Part shown: positions 1-9,580 of the stretch, piece by piece
Layout of the letters: every line of letters begins with the position of its first letter
Position numbering within the stretch: position 1 is the first letter of the stretch
Assembly (NCBI RefSeq): GCF_030384665.1
Contig: NC_083679.1
Location: forward strand, 248,001-312,000
DNA: 64,000 nucleotides
Origin: Lodderomyces elongisporus
Lineage: Eukaryota > Ascomycota > Pichiomycetes > Serinales > Debaryomycetaceae
Reading direction: 5' to 3'
Notes under the pieces: generated by a model
Databases searched by the model: none
Seen by the model: the letters and a program-made list of their open reading frames with translations, nothing else
Told to the model about the DNA's origin: nothing
Program-made: the position numbers and the translations under genes

Positions 1-624
1 ATCAATACCACCCCAGAACTCATATCACGGTTTGCATCATTTCCTGAGCCCAATGACGAGTTGAAACAAAATGTATATGAACGGTATCCCAGTGGCACTT
101 CTAAATACTCCTTGCTCAAGAAGGCTATGGATATACTTTGCGAGTATCGATATGCAAGATTGATCAAATTGGATACCAACATTTTCCACATTGAATGGCT
201 CTACGACTTGTGTCGTGATATAGAGTCGAATCCAATTAGATACCACCTTCGTGCCAAAACCAAACAGTTGTGCTCGATGGAACCAGTCAACTTATCGGAA
301 TTGACAATGAAATACAGCAAGTCTTCGCAGAAGCTATTCCAGTACGTTGCACTAATCATAAATGTGTTTTCTACTCAAGAGATGCAGTTCCTTATGCAGA
401 ACTCCAAGATCCCCAAACTAAACCAGGAATTGATTGACGCACACCCAATTTTTTATAAAAGTTTGGTAGATTTGAGCAAGAAAATCGAGGTATACGAGTT
501 GAAACAGTGGGACACAGGGGATGTTATTGCCAGATTACAGCAGGAGATAAACTGGAGCACAAAGGACTCGCTTTATTCTCAAGTGATGGAATATCAAGTC
601 ACAAAACAAAAAGTAAATGAATAA
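1..624 (+). CDS. 3' end of an unidentified protein-coding gene (partial)
   Basis: The frame is open from the first base of the window to a TAA at 622-624, so the start lies upstream and at least 207 residues are visible. The visible part is soluble and mostly helical in composition, rich in Leu, Lys, Glu and Gln, without membrane segments, signal peptide or low-complexity runs. Codon use and the absence of simple repeats contrast with the downstream intergenic DNA and argue that it is real coding sequence. The C-terminus is charged and ends in KQKVNE. I do not recognise the family; nothing visible identifies a catalytic motif. The first in-frame TTG at 61 is not a credible start because the frame continues upstream through it. 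Confidence 0.75.
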   Translation: MNTTPELISRFASFPEPNDELKQNVYERYPSGTSKYSLLKKAMDILCEYRYARLIKLDTNIFHIEWLYDLCRDIESNPIRYHLRAKTKQLCSMEPVNLSELTMKYSKSSQKLFQYVALIINVFSTQEMQFLMQNSKIPKLNQELIDAHPIFYKSLVDLSKKIEVYELKQWDTGDVIARLQQEINWSTKDSLYSQVMEYQVTKQKVNE

Positions 625-1478
625 GTAAATCGTTAAGTATATTAAATTAAGAATAAATTAAGAATAGAAATAAGAAGATTGCTTTTCTTTCCCTCATAGT
701 TTTTTTTGCATTTCATTATATCTATCTTAATAAACGAGATGTGTAGAATGGTTGTTACTTCTGTTGTTGTTTTTTATTATTATTATTATTATTTTATTTT
801 GTTTTATTTTGTGTGTGTTTTTTTGCATCTCGAGATTAATTGAACTACTGTTCTTTGTTGCACCTTATGAGCACATGAGATTTTCAAAATGTGTTTTTTA
901 TATTTTGTTTCTTTGTTTCTTTGTTTCTTTCTGCTTTGGCTTTGGCTTTGGCCATTTATCTTCCTTTTGTCCAGAAGATAAATTTTTTGCTTTTTTTTTT
1001 GCTTTTCAATTTTTTTGCAGTGTAAATTATGCTGCGATGGACTTGTTTGTCGCTGCCAAGACACACACACACACACAAGCAAACAAGGAAACAAACATTG
1101 GCCAGAGTAGTGCTGTTTTTACATTGTTGTTATTTTAGAGCATTTTCTTGGTTTTGATAAAGTTTATAGAGGCAGAGGACTATGTAAACTGCATTCTGCA
1201 GGGTAAACTAGCTTTATTCGTTGGAGAATAGGTTGAGATATCTGTCTACAGTCCCCCCCCCCTGCTCTTTCTTTGGGCTACTTTTTCTGTTTTTCTTTTT
1301 TTGACCAATTTACAATTTACAATTTTCTCACAAACTCTTGTACTTATCAAACAAGCAACTGTATCAAGTGAATACTTTTACGAAAACCTTAACAAATAGC
1401 AGGGGAGAGAGGGAACAGGAAAGAAATACAGTATCAAAAAAGTAGTGGCGGGTTTCTTATTACACCATGTGCCACTTC

Positions 1479-1551
<73 letters not shown>

Positions 1552-2344
1552 CTTTTTCTTCCTCAAAGTATTCATATTATAACAAAATTTTTACTCTAAA
1601 CATGTTGTGTAGCTATGGGTTTACTTCGTACTTTTTTTTTTTGATTATTCTTCCTTTTAACCACTTCCTTTTCTCCTGTAACACTTTTCCAAATTTTTTT
1701 TTTGTGACTCAAATTGTCCCCAGATTTTTGCTTTGTTTTTGTAATTTTTTTTTTTTTATTTTTATTTTATTTTTTTTGTTTTGTTCGTCAACACTTCCAA
1801 TTTTTTTTTTAATTACTTTTTCCCATGATTACATAATCACAATAGCAATAGTTGAGAGAAAATTGGTGCATGAAAATAATTATTCCAACACCCAAAATAT
1901 ATAAATGTCTTGGTTATTACTGTGCCCCACCAAAAAAGAAGAAAAAAAACACACAAGAGAACAAAGAGATAATAAGCTATACAAGTATAAGAAGTAATGC
2001 ACCATATAATAAAGTGATTCGAAGCAAAAAAAAAAAAGAAAGAAACAAAGAAACAAAGGAAAGAAAAATTTTTCCTACAAATATTCACCAAGTATTTACC
2101 AATCACCTATTGTTATTTGTCTTGTGTATATTGCCCTTCAACTCCATCTGATATTTTTCATTTTCTTTTTAAAAAATTAAAACCAAAAACAAAAACAAAA
2201 GTAGAAGGAGTTCAATATCTTTGTTGAAGTAGGTTTAATTTGTTGTTAGTTGATAAACCACATACCTAGAACTTTTGATTACCATCACCTTCGCTTTGAA
2301 CACGCTCATTCACACTTAAAATTTCTCACTCAAAGTTTCCGACC
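625..2344. other. intergenic region with microsatellites, no gene seen
   Basis: This 1.7-kb stretch between the partial gene and the first MFS transporter consists of T-rich and A-rich runs, TTA and CTTTG repeats near 775-955, a ten-C run near 1251-1262 and a long CAA repeat at 1478-1551. The open frames in it are homopolymer-encoded (poly-Phe, poly-Asn) and have no domain. The last 200 bp presumably contain the promoter of the transporter gene at 2345. Confidence 0.7.
1478..1551. repeat. (CAA)n trinucleotide microsatellite
   Basis: About 24 consecutive CAA units. It gives a poly-Asn reading in one frame, but the flanking sequence has no coding character, so it is treated as a noncoding microsatellite. 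Confidence 0.95.
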
Positions 2345-4078
2345 ATGACCACTAGTGATACTGAAGAAACACAGAAACTCACCAATCTATCCGACTTGAA
2401 AGGATACAAAACAACATCACGTACCTACTCTGGAGACGGTGGAATAATTACATCTCCCACACCCGACGTTTATAAGCCTGATGACGACAATGACAATGAC
2501 AATGACAATGACGAAAAGAACAACTTGGAACCATTGAATTTTGAAGGGGGGAAACAGGAGTTTATCCAGAGCGAAAAGTATGTAGACGACACTACGTCGC
2601 TGGAGTTTGACATGATAGAACTTGAGGCAAACGATGCAATCCTCCACCACAAGATGAAACTCATCAATGACGCTATTGACGAGATTGGGTTCACCCCATA
2701 CCACTTGAAATTGTTTTTCCTTAATGGAATGGGATACTGGACAGACACACAGTTGACATACTTAGAAAGTACAGTGCGTACATTCATCAACTACCAGTTT
2801 GGGTACAAGTTCCCTGTAAGTGCAGAATGTTATGCTGGTGGAATGATCCTCGGTGCCATTGTGTGGGGATTTGGAGCGGATCTTATAGGAAGAAAACTCG
2901 CATTCAACTTGTCACTTTTGTTATCGGCCATTTTCACCATTATGACCGGTATGATGGGTAATATGGCAAGCTACTGTTTGTTTGTGCTTCTTTCGGCTTT
3001 TGCTGCTGGTGGTAACTTGGTTCTTGATACGTGCGTGTTTTTGGAATATTTACCGCATAAGAATCAATGGCTCTTGACTTTTTTTGCCTTGTTCTGGGGT
3101 GTGGGACAGACAGTTGCCGTGGCTTTGGGATATGCTTTCTTACCAAACAACAGCTGCGAATCGTATGATAATTGTCCCTCAGAGTCTAACCACGGTTGGA
3201 GATATGTCTGGTACACCAATGGATGCATTGTTCTCGCCATGGCTATATTGCGTGTTACCGTGATTCGTTTAAAGGAAACACCCAAGTTCCTTATTGTTAA
3301 CAATAGAGATGCCGAAGCAGTCCAAGTGCTCCAGGAAATTGCAACAAAGTATAATCGAAAATGCTCCCTCACGGTTGAACAGTTGGCACAGTATGGAAAT
3401 ATCGAGTCCAATGAGGATTTCCGCAAATCATTCGACTTGCGTGGTCTTTTGCGCCTCAGCTTCAAGCATCTCAAATTGCTATTCGCCACACGCAAAGCAG
3501 TCAGATCTACAGTGCTTTTATTTATCTCGTGGGCATTTTTGGGTATCTCGTATCCATTATATTCTTCATTCCTTCCACAGTATCTCGCGACCCGTGGTGC
3601 AAATATCTCAGCCGACACCATTGGCGGTGTGTATCGCGATAATTTGATTGCCAACGTGTGTTCTATTGGTGGTCCCATCATTGCTGCCGCATTGCTTTTG
3701 TTTATACCTCGCCTCGGACGTCGTGGTGTTTTGTTTATTGGGGGTATATCAACAATGGCCTTGTTGTTTGGTTACACTGCGGTTCGTACGAGAGGCCAAA
3801 ATGTGGGGCTCACATCAAGCGTTTATTGTTGTCTCTACATTTATTATGGGGTCATTTACGCATACACTCCAGAGGTTATGCCTTCAGCAGCAAGAGCCAC
3901 GGGTAATTGTCTCTGTTTATTTGCAACAAGAATATGTACTGCCATGGTGCCCATAATTGCCTACTATTCTAACACCTCGAGTTCAGTGCCGATTTGGATC
4001 TGTGGTGCATTTGTGGGAGTGATTGGAATCATTGCCTTGTTCTTGCCCTTTGAGCCTAGTAAGCAAAGAGTAGTGTAA
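2345..4078 (+). CDS. MFS transporter, sugar-porter/SVOP-like (tandem paralog 1)
   Basis: A 577-residue polytopic membrane protein of the major facilitator superfamily. A ~100-residue hydrophilic N-terminus carries an Asp-Asn run (residues ~46-56) made by repeated GACAAT. Family signatures are AIDEIGF before the first helix (110-116), as in SV2/SVOP-type transporters; motif A, GFGADLIGRK (175-184); KETPKFL after helix 6, the place of the sugar-porter PESPR motif; a second-half GRRG; and YTPEVMPSAARATG near the C-terminus, equivalent to the porter PEVxPxxxRxxG motif. Twelve helices are expected at the plasma membrane. The substrate cannot be read from sequence; organic anions or sugars are possible. 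The second copy starts 1.8 kb downstream on the same strand, and the two are near-identical in the core but unrelated in the N-terminal tail, so a tandem duplication is likely. Confidence 0.9.
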   Translation: MTTSDTEETQKLTNLSDLKGYKTTSRTYSGDGGIITSPTPDVYKPDDDNDNDNDNDEKNNLEPLNFEGGKQEFIQSEKYVDDTTSLEFDMIELEANDAILHHKMKLINDAIDEIGFTPYHLKLFFLNGMGYWTDTQLTYLESTVRTFINYQFGYKFPVSAECYAGGMILGAIVWGFGADLIGRKLAFNLSLLLSAIFTIMTGMMGNMASYCLFVLLSAFAAGGNLVLDTCVFLEYLPHKNQWLLTFFALFWGVGQTVAVALGYAFLPNNSCESYDNCPSESNHGWRYVWYTNGCIVLAMAILRVTVIRLKETPKFLIVNNRDAEAVQVLQEIATKYNRKCSLTVEQLAQYGNIESNEDFRKSFDLRGLLRLSFKHLKLLFATRKAVRSTVLLFISWAFLGISYPLYSSFLPQYLATRGANISADTIGGVYRDNLIANVCSIGGPIIAAALLLFIPRLGRRGVLFIGGISTMALLFGYTAVRTRGQNVGLTSSVYCCLYIYYGVIYAYTPEVMPSAARATGNCLCLFATRICTAMVPIIAYYSNTSSSVPIWICGAFVGVIGIIALFLPFEPSKQRVV

Positions 4079-5862
4079 GAAAGCAAGAGCCATAGCTCAT
4101 GTAAATGATGCACAATAGGTGATAACAAGAGAAATAAGAGAAAAAAAAAAGAGAGAAGAACAAGAAAAAATAATTAAAAGAGTTGAAAAAAGAAAAAAGA
4201 AATGAAAAGAAATAAAAAACCTAACAAGCAAATATAGTTTTGATTCAGTTTTTCTGTTTGGGTAAATAAGAATCGGCTATTCCTTAAGATTGGCAGTTTC
4301 TGGCACTGGCAGCATCTTTTACCCAACTATTCCGTAAAGTACATTTAATTTTAATAAAACATGATTATAGCATTGATGGTCCTCTACTCTACTTCCACGG
4401 CCTTGTTCTTTTTTTTAGCCCTTTCTCTGGTTTGTTTAAGTTTGTTTATGTTCTTTTTTGTTTCTATAACTTTTGATGTTGAGACCCCTCTTTTTTATTT
4501 ATTTTGTACAATCAGTTACGTTCAAATTGACGCCAAAAAAGATAAAAAAAAACAAAAATTCAGAAAAATGGAGAAAATGGAGGAAATAAAAGTGAATTTG
4601 AAAAACCATACAATATTTGGTCTACTCAGTACCTGCTTAAGCTTAAAATGTCTCAAACTTAATGAACAAGACAGATTGTATTTGACATTGCGACTTGCGG
4701 AAAAACAATAGGTAATATCTCTTTGGATCACTTACCATGCTTAGAAAGAGGTATCACGATATCTTATTGAATTGTAAAAGAACCACCATGTTTCTCTTCC
4801 TCGTGTTCCAATTGTAAAAATAAACACGCAAAAAAAGAAAGAAAAACAAATAAAGTAAAACAGTGGAAAATTGCATGTTTGAAAAATTAATAGAAAAAAA
4901 AAAGAACAAAGAGGAGGGCACCAGATTTTTCAGAGAACGTGGGGTTCAATAAGTTGCACCAGGTTCCACGCGCTTGTAAATATATTAGTCTTTTGTGCAG
5001 CATTCTTCGCAAAACACATAGATGGTGCGCCTTCTTTATTTTCAACCCACGTTTTTTCCTCGATACAATAGAAACCTGTCTATTGTATAAAAACTTATCA
5101 ACAGAAGAAAAAAAAAAAATTTTGATTTGACACGGTTTGAAAAGTTTGGAAATATGTTTATCTCAGATAAACCTTTTTTGAAGTATCTTTTTTATTATAT
5201 TGATTAATTACTACTTTGGGTTAATCGTCGTCATATACAGGGTAACCCTAATTTGAACTTTCTCTGCAATTTTAATTTGAATCTTTTTTTTAGAAAAAAT
5301 AGAATATCTAATAGAAAATCAAGGTCTGATTCTATTGTTCTACAGTAGCCGTATACAAATATTTAAACAATTAAAGACAAGGAAAAGAGGGGTGTATTTG
5401 TATTTGTGTATATGTGCGTTTGTGTGTTTGTGTTGGTGTATGTGAACAGTGAAGAATGGCAAGTATGAATAATCACTGAGCCTTCATTAGCCCTTCCCCC
5501 CACCCCCCCTCTCCTCACTGTTTTTACCACCTCCATTTATATATAAGACTCAACAATATCAACTTATAAAAACAGGATCAATAGCTCATCCGTACCTTTG
5601 GATTCTATATTTTTTTTCCCCCTCTATTTCTTCCATTGCATAATTACCTAATTAATTTTTTTTTTTCCCTTTGGTTCTTTGATTTTGTACTCTGCTGCCA
5701 CCAACACCACCACTAACTAACAAGACCATCTACTTTTGCTAAAGAGTATTACCTAACAACAATAATAATATTATTGCTATTAGTTATACTATTGGTGCCA
5801 TTACTACTTTTACTACAATATACCATTAAGCTTCAATTTCAATCAACTTTGGGCTAATTGCC
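4079..5862. other. intergenic region between the two MFS genes
   Basis: 1.8 kb of A-rich and T-rich DNA with a GT-rich stretch near 5398-5445 and CT-rich runs near 5490-5520. TATATATAAG at 5538-5547 is the best TATA-like element for the gene at 5863. Small open frames here have no protein-like composition. No RNA gene recognised. Confidence 0.65.
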
Positions 5863-7452
5863 ATGTCTTCTGATTTGGAAAAAACCCAGACTCATCAATC
5901 TCCTTCCATTATTAACGTTGATCCCGGGGAGGAGAAAATTATCCCAGACGTTGCCGAATCATTTGTATCATCAACCTTAGCAAGCAACGACGCATTGTAC
6001 AACCTTCAAGATGACGTACTCACAAAAAAGATGAAACTTATCAATGATGCTATCGACGAGATTGGGTTCACCCCATACCACTTGAAATTGTTTTTCCTCA
6101 ACGGAATGGGGTACTGGACAGACACACAGTTGACATATTTAGAAAGTTCTGTGCGTACATTCATCAACTACCAATTTGGATACAAGTTCCCCGTTTCTAA
6201 CGAATTGCTCGCTGTTGGATTATTAGTTGGGGCCGTATTTTGGGGGTTTTCCGCAGATCTTATCGGGAGAAAAGTGGCATTCAACTTGTCATTGATCTTG
6301 AGTGGACTATTCACTATATTAACCGGAGCAATGAACTCAATGGCTTCCTATTGTATATTTGTGTTTCTCTCATGCTTTGCCGCTGGTGGCAACTTGGTTC
6401 TTGATACATGTATCTTTTTGGAATACTTGCCCCATAAAAACCAATGGCTCTTGACATTTTTTGCATTCTTTTGGGGAATAGGTCAAGTCATTGCCGTTGG
6501 CATCTCATTTGGATTCTTGCCTGGAAATTCTTGCGAAGGGCCAGATAACTGTCCATCGCATGAGAATAGAGGGTGGAGGTATGTTTATTATACCAATGGT
6601 GCAATGGTGTTGTTTATGAGCTTCTTGAGATTAACCGTGGTAAACTTAAAAGAAACTCCAAAATTCCTCGTCTCCAACAATAGAGACAAAGAAGCCATTG
6701 CCTCTTTACACCATATTGCGGAAAAATACAAGCGACCTTGCTCATTGACGCTTGAAGATCTTGAGCAATTGGGACCGATTCAAATCAATGATGACTATAG
6801 AAAACAAAGCTACAAGGGTTTATTCACACTCGTTAAGCATCACATTACTATCCTTTTTGCCACACCAAAACTTGCTCGTTCTACATCACTAGTGTTTATC
6901 TCGTGGCTCTTGCTAGGTATATCATACCCACTTTACTCCTCATTTTTGCCACAATACTTGGCTTCGCGTGGTGCTAATATCTCCGCGCCAGACGTCCATG
7001 GAGTTTATCGAGACGCATTGATCTCCAATACAGTGTCAATGGGTGGTCCCATAATCGCTGGTGCACTCTTGTATTTCTTCCCCATCTTGGGCCGTCGTGG
7101 TGTCTTGTGCATAGGCGGAATAAGCTCAATGGCATTTTTGTTTGGGTACACGCAAGTCAAGACCCGTCAACAAAACGTCGCCTTGTCTTCGATAAGTTTT
7201 GCAACAATGTATATCTATTACGCGGCGTTATATGCCTACACACCAGAGGTGATGCCATCTGCAGCAAGAGCCACGGGTAACGCATTGGCAATAGCATGCA
7301 CCAGAGTCGCAACAATTGTCGTTCCCTTGATAGCATACTATTCAAACACAGCAAGCTCGGTGCCAATTTGGATATGCGGTGCTTTTGTAGGAGTGATTGG
7401 GTTCTTAGCCCTCTTGTTCCCCTTTGAGCCGAGCAAGCACAGAGTTGTGTAA
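5863..7452 (+). CDS. MFS transporter, sugar-porter/SVOP-like (tandem paralog 2)
   Basis: A 529-residue membrane protein, paralog of the gene at 2345. The core is colinear and closely similar: AIDEIGF (63-69), motif A GFSADLIGRK (128-137), KETPKFL, second-half GRRG and PEVMPSAARATG, then a shared C-terminal ending in FEPSKHRVV (FEPSKQRVV in paralog 1). The N-terminal tail is about 45 residues shorter and lacks the Asp-Asn run, so cytosolic regulation or turnover may differ between the copies. The ATG at 5863 precedes the conserved region with no better alternative. Function is inferred as plasma-membrane uptake or efflux of a small solute; the substrate is unknown. Confidence 0.9.
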   Translation: MSSDLEKTQTHQSPSIINVDPGEEKIIPDVAESFVSSTLASNDALYNLQDDVLTKKMKLINDAIDEIGFTPYHLKLFFLNGMGYWTDTQLTYLESSVRTFINYQFGYKFPVSNELLAVGLLVGAVFWGFSADLIGRKVAFNLSLILSGLFTILTGAMNSMASYCIFVFLSCFAAGGNLVLDTCIFLEYLPHKNQWLLTFFAFFWGIGQVIAVGISFGFLPGNSCEGPDNCPSHENRGWRYVYYTNGAMVLFMSFLRLTVVNLKETPKFLVSNNRDKEAIASLHHIAEKYKRPCSLTLEDLEQLGPIQINDDYRKQSYKGLFTLVKHHITILFATPKLARSTSLVFISWLLLGISYPLYSSFLPQYLASRGANISAPDVHGVYRDALISNTVSMGGPIIAGALLYFFPILGRRGVLCIGGISSMAFLFGYTQVKTRQQNVALSSISFATMYIYYAALYAYTPEVMPSAARATGNALAIACTRVATIVVPLIAYYSNTASSVPIWICGAFVGVIGFLALLFPFEPSKHRVV

Positions 7453-7660
7453 GGCTATCAACTGGAGCTTGAGGCGCTTGTTATTGATGCTTTCTTTTTT
7501 TTTTTCCTGTTACCATGCAAATCTATTTTATTAGTTTGTGTGATTGTGCTTGTCGCAGTGAATGTACTTGTCGCGGTGATTGTGATTATGATTGTGATTG
7601 TTTTTACGATGGTTTTTTTTTTAGATATATAATTTTATAATTTTATCCACGATTGTTACT

Positions 7661-8398
7661 TTACGTTGCCACTTTCAAACAGTAAATTCTTACAGGAAAC
7701 AATTCCTTAGGTAAGCCTTTCTGTATATCACTGGCAATCAACTTGAATCCTGCTTTAACAAACAAGTCTCTGAACTTGGCATCTGTTCTTGTTACTGAAC
7801 TATCAGTATCATCGAATATATCCTCTTCACCAGGTGCGATATTCTCCTTCACAATCATAGTACCATTCTCCATCAATGCGTTTCTACAACGAGTCCAGAA
7901 TTCAACCAAAGCGTCATCGGGTAATTGCCCAACGCACCATTGACACCATACTAGCCAGTATTGTTTATCGGGTTGCCAATCTTGCATCCCAATAGGATAG
8001 ATTTGGCCCAATTTTCCACGTTTGGCAACATCTGCTAGTTCTCTATCCATTTGGTCAACAAATGGCTTGACGGGCTCCAACAAGTCCACTTTATCGCTGA
8101 TTTTCCAAAGTAGGTCCCTAGTAATACGACCTATTCCCGCACCCATGTCTATCGTATACTTTGTTTGATTGTCAGGACATGCCATTCGAGTAGCCAATTT
8201 ACGAAGAAAAGTGGACGACCCAACTATGTCTGCTTTGGGCACCGCTGTTTGTTCACCAAATCCACCAAGCACCCCGTTGACCGACGCAGGGACGGAAGAC
8301 CAATAAGCTATAGCATCATTGTAGTTGATTTGAGAATCGGGGATGACATCGGAACCAATGGCTTCCATATCTTCTTCGTTATAGACTTTTGAAGGCAT
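7661..8398 (-). CDS. TAE1: protein alpha-N-terminal methyltransferase (TAE1/NTMT1 family)
   Basis: 245 residues, close to the usual size of this family. The enzyme uses S-adenosylmethionine to methylate the alpha-amino group of proteins exposing X-Pro-Lys after Met removal, in yeast including ribosomal proteins. Diagnostic features are the family block around YWSSVPASVNGVLGGFG (residues 32-48), SAM motif I DMGAGIGRIT (84-93), the acidic LLEP after strand 2, and the WCQWCVGQLPD block that corresponds to the WIQWVIGHL block of NTMT1. It is convergent with the second MFS gene, 208 bp apart, and divergent from the copper regulator. A TTG-rich run (GTT/ATT) sits just upstream of the start. Confidence 0.92.
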   Translation of the reverse strand: MPSKVYNEEDMEAIGSDVIPDSQINYNDAIAYWSSVPASVNGVLGGFGEQTAVPKADIVGSSTFLRKLATRMACPDNQTKYTIDMGAGIGRITRDLLWKISDKVDLLEPVKPFVDQMDRELADVAKRGKLGQIYPIGMQDWQPDKQYWLVWCQWCVGQLPDDALVEFWTRCRNALMENGTMIVKENIAPGEEDIFDDTDSSVTRTDAKFRDLFVKAGFKLIASDIQKGLPKELFPVRIYCLKVAT

Positions 8399-8748
8399 TA
8401 TAGATAAAGTTTGTTGTTGTTGTTGTTGTTATTATTATTGCTGTTGTTGTTGTGGTTGTTGTGGTTGTTATCGGTGTTGTTTACTAAGATGTAATTGGTT
8501 TTTCGGCCGATGAGGTTCGCGAAAAATTTAGGCACTCATATTTTTTTTTTGATTGGCGTCCCAGAAATATAAACCTACGTCGTCTCTTTTTTATCTCGTT
8601 TTCCTTTTTTTCAAATTTTTTTCTTTTTTCGTTTCATATCTGTACTCTTTGGTTCTAAATCAACAGAGTAATGTATTATATTGTTTGGGATGCTTGTAAA
8701 GAACTGACAAACGAAAAGGAAAAATTGTTTCCGTGGAAGAAAAGGAGT

Positions 8749-8758
8749 ATCACGTGAT
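8749..8758. promoter_or_regulatory. CACGTG palindrome (Cbf1/bHLH-type site)
   Basis: The perfect palindrome ATCACGTGAT lies 351 bp upstream of TAE1 in a divergent promoter. The same CACGTGA core occurs upstream of CTR9 (11472-11477), between PSF3 and the TAG1-like gene (16443-16448) and at 23752-23757. Confidence 0.5.
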
Positions 8759-9080
8759 TTATGGACGGGTTTTTGACGACAATATGCCAGTAGTAGGAGT
8801 TTGTTTAAATAGGGGCCAGTGAAAGAGTGGAAGAAAACGAGCGAACGACGAAAGCTTTTGCAAACTATTTTAATATTGTCTGCTAATAATGGTGATAGTG
8901 TTAAACATGATTTTTGACAACCTGTAGGCTTCGATCTAGATGAATATACTCACTTTGGCGTTGTATTTTGTTCATTACTATTGCTCATTACTATTTTGAT
9001 TAGTATTGTTGATTAGTATTGTTCATTAGTATCGTTGTTGGCTAGCACAGCCGCATACATTGCCAGATTGAGTAATCTAA

Positions 9081-9088
9081 TTTGCTCA
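9081..9088 (+). promoter_or_regulatory. copper-response element (Mac1-type CuRE)
   Basis: TTTGCTCA is the exact Mac1 recognition sequence of yeast copper-uptake promoters. It lies 493 bp upstream of the MAC1-like ATG, consistent with autoregulation as described for Candida albicans MAC1. A single 8-mer can occur by chance; the context raises its value. Confidence 0.5.
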
Positions 9089-9580
9089 TACACCAATGTG
9101 ATTTTTTTTTTTTTACTTCTTTTTTACTTTTTTTTATATTTTTTTTTTTATCAATACGGGGAGACATAGACAAAGAAGTATTAAGAGACAAAAATAGTTA
9201 GAAACTAACATGGAAGGACATTAGCAGACATAAAGACAGACAGAGGGTCCAAGTTAACAAAGAAACAGGTCCATTGAAAGATTTTTACGACACGGACAAA
9301 TAATTATTTATTTATGTTCTTAAACATCTCGAGGATATAATTTTGATAGGAATAGCAGAAGCAGAAGCAGAAGCAGAAGCGAAAGAAGAATTAGATTCAA
9401 ATTCAGAAACAAGAAGCGAAGATCTTTGTCTCCTGTTTTTTTTTTTTTTACTTGTTTCTTTTTTGTCTTTTTTACAACCAAATATCATCTACTATATGGT
9501 TCTAATCTATAACATACATACTTTGGAATATTGAAGCAGAACAATACTTATTACATAGAGAGATCGATTACTTACCTGCA

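Larger units (their letters stand above)
8399..9580. other. divergent promoter region TAE1 / MAC1-like
   Basis: 1.2 kb between two divergent genes. It holds a TTG/TTA microsatellite at 8410-8470, a palindromic ATCACGTGAT at 8749-8758 (Cbf1/bHLH-type core), a TTTGCTCA copper-response element at 9081-9088 and a GAAGCA repeat near 9357-9385. No additional gene is seen. Confidence 0.7.

Noticed and set aside
752..1138. Poly-Phe/Leu open frame
   Set aside because: Encoded by T-runs and short CTTTG repeats; no domain, and the opposite strand is equally open.
1467..1904. Poly-Asn open frame over the CAA repeat
   Set aside because: Outside the 24-unit CAA microsatellite it consists of T-run-encoded Phe; no protein character.
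5438..5745. 5'-UTR intron of the second MFS gene (GTATGT near 5438, CTAACTAAC near 5713)
   Set aside because: The likely TATA element at 5538 lies downstream of the supposed donor, and the branch sequence is only partial.
9343..9534. Glu-Ala repeat frame upstream of the MAC1-like gene
   Set aside because: No ATG at its start and the rest is T-run encoded; treated as a GAAGCA microsatellite in the promoter.
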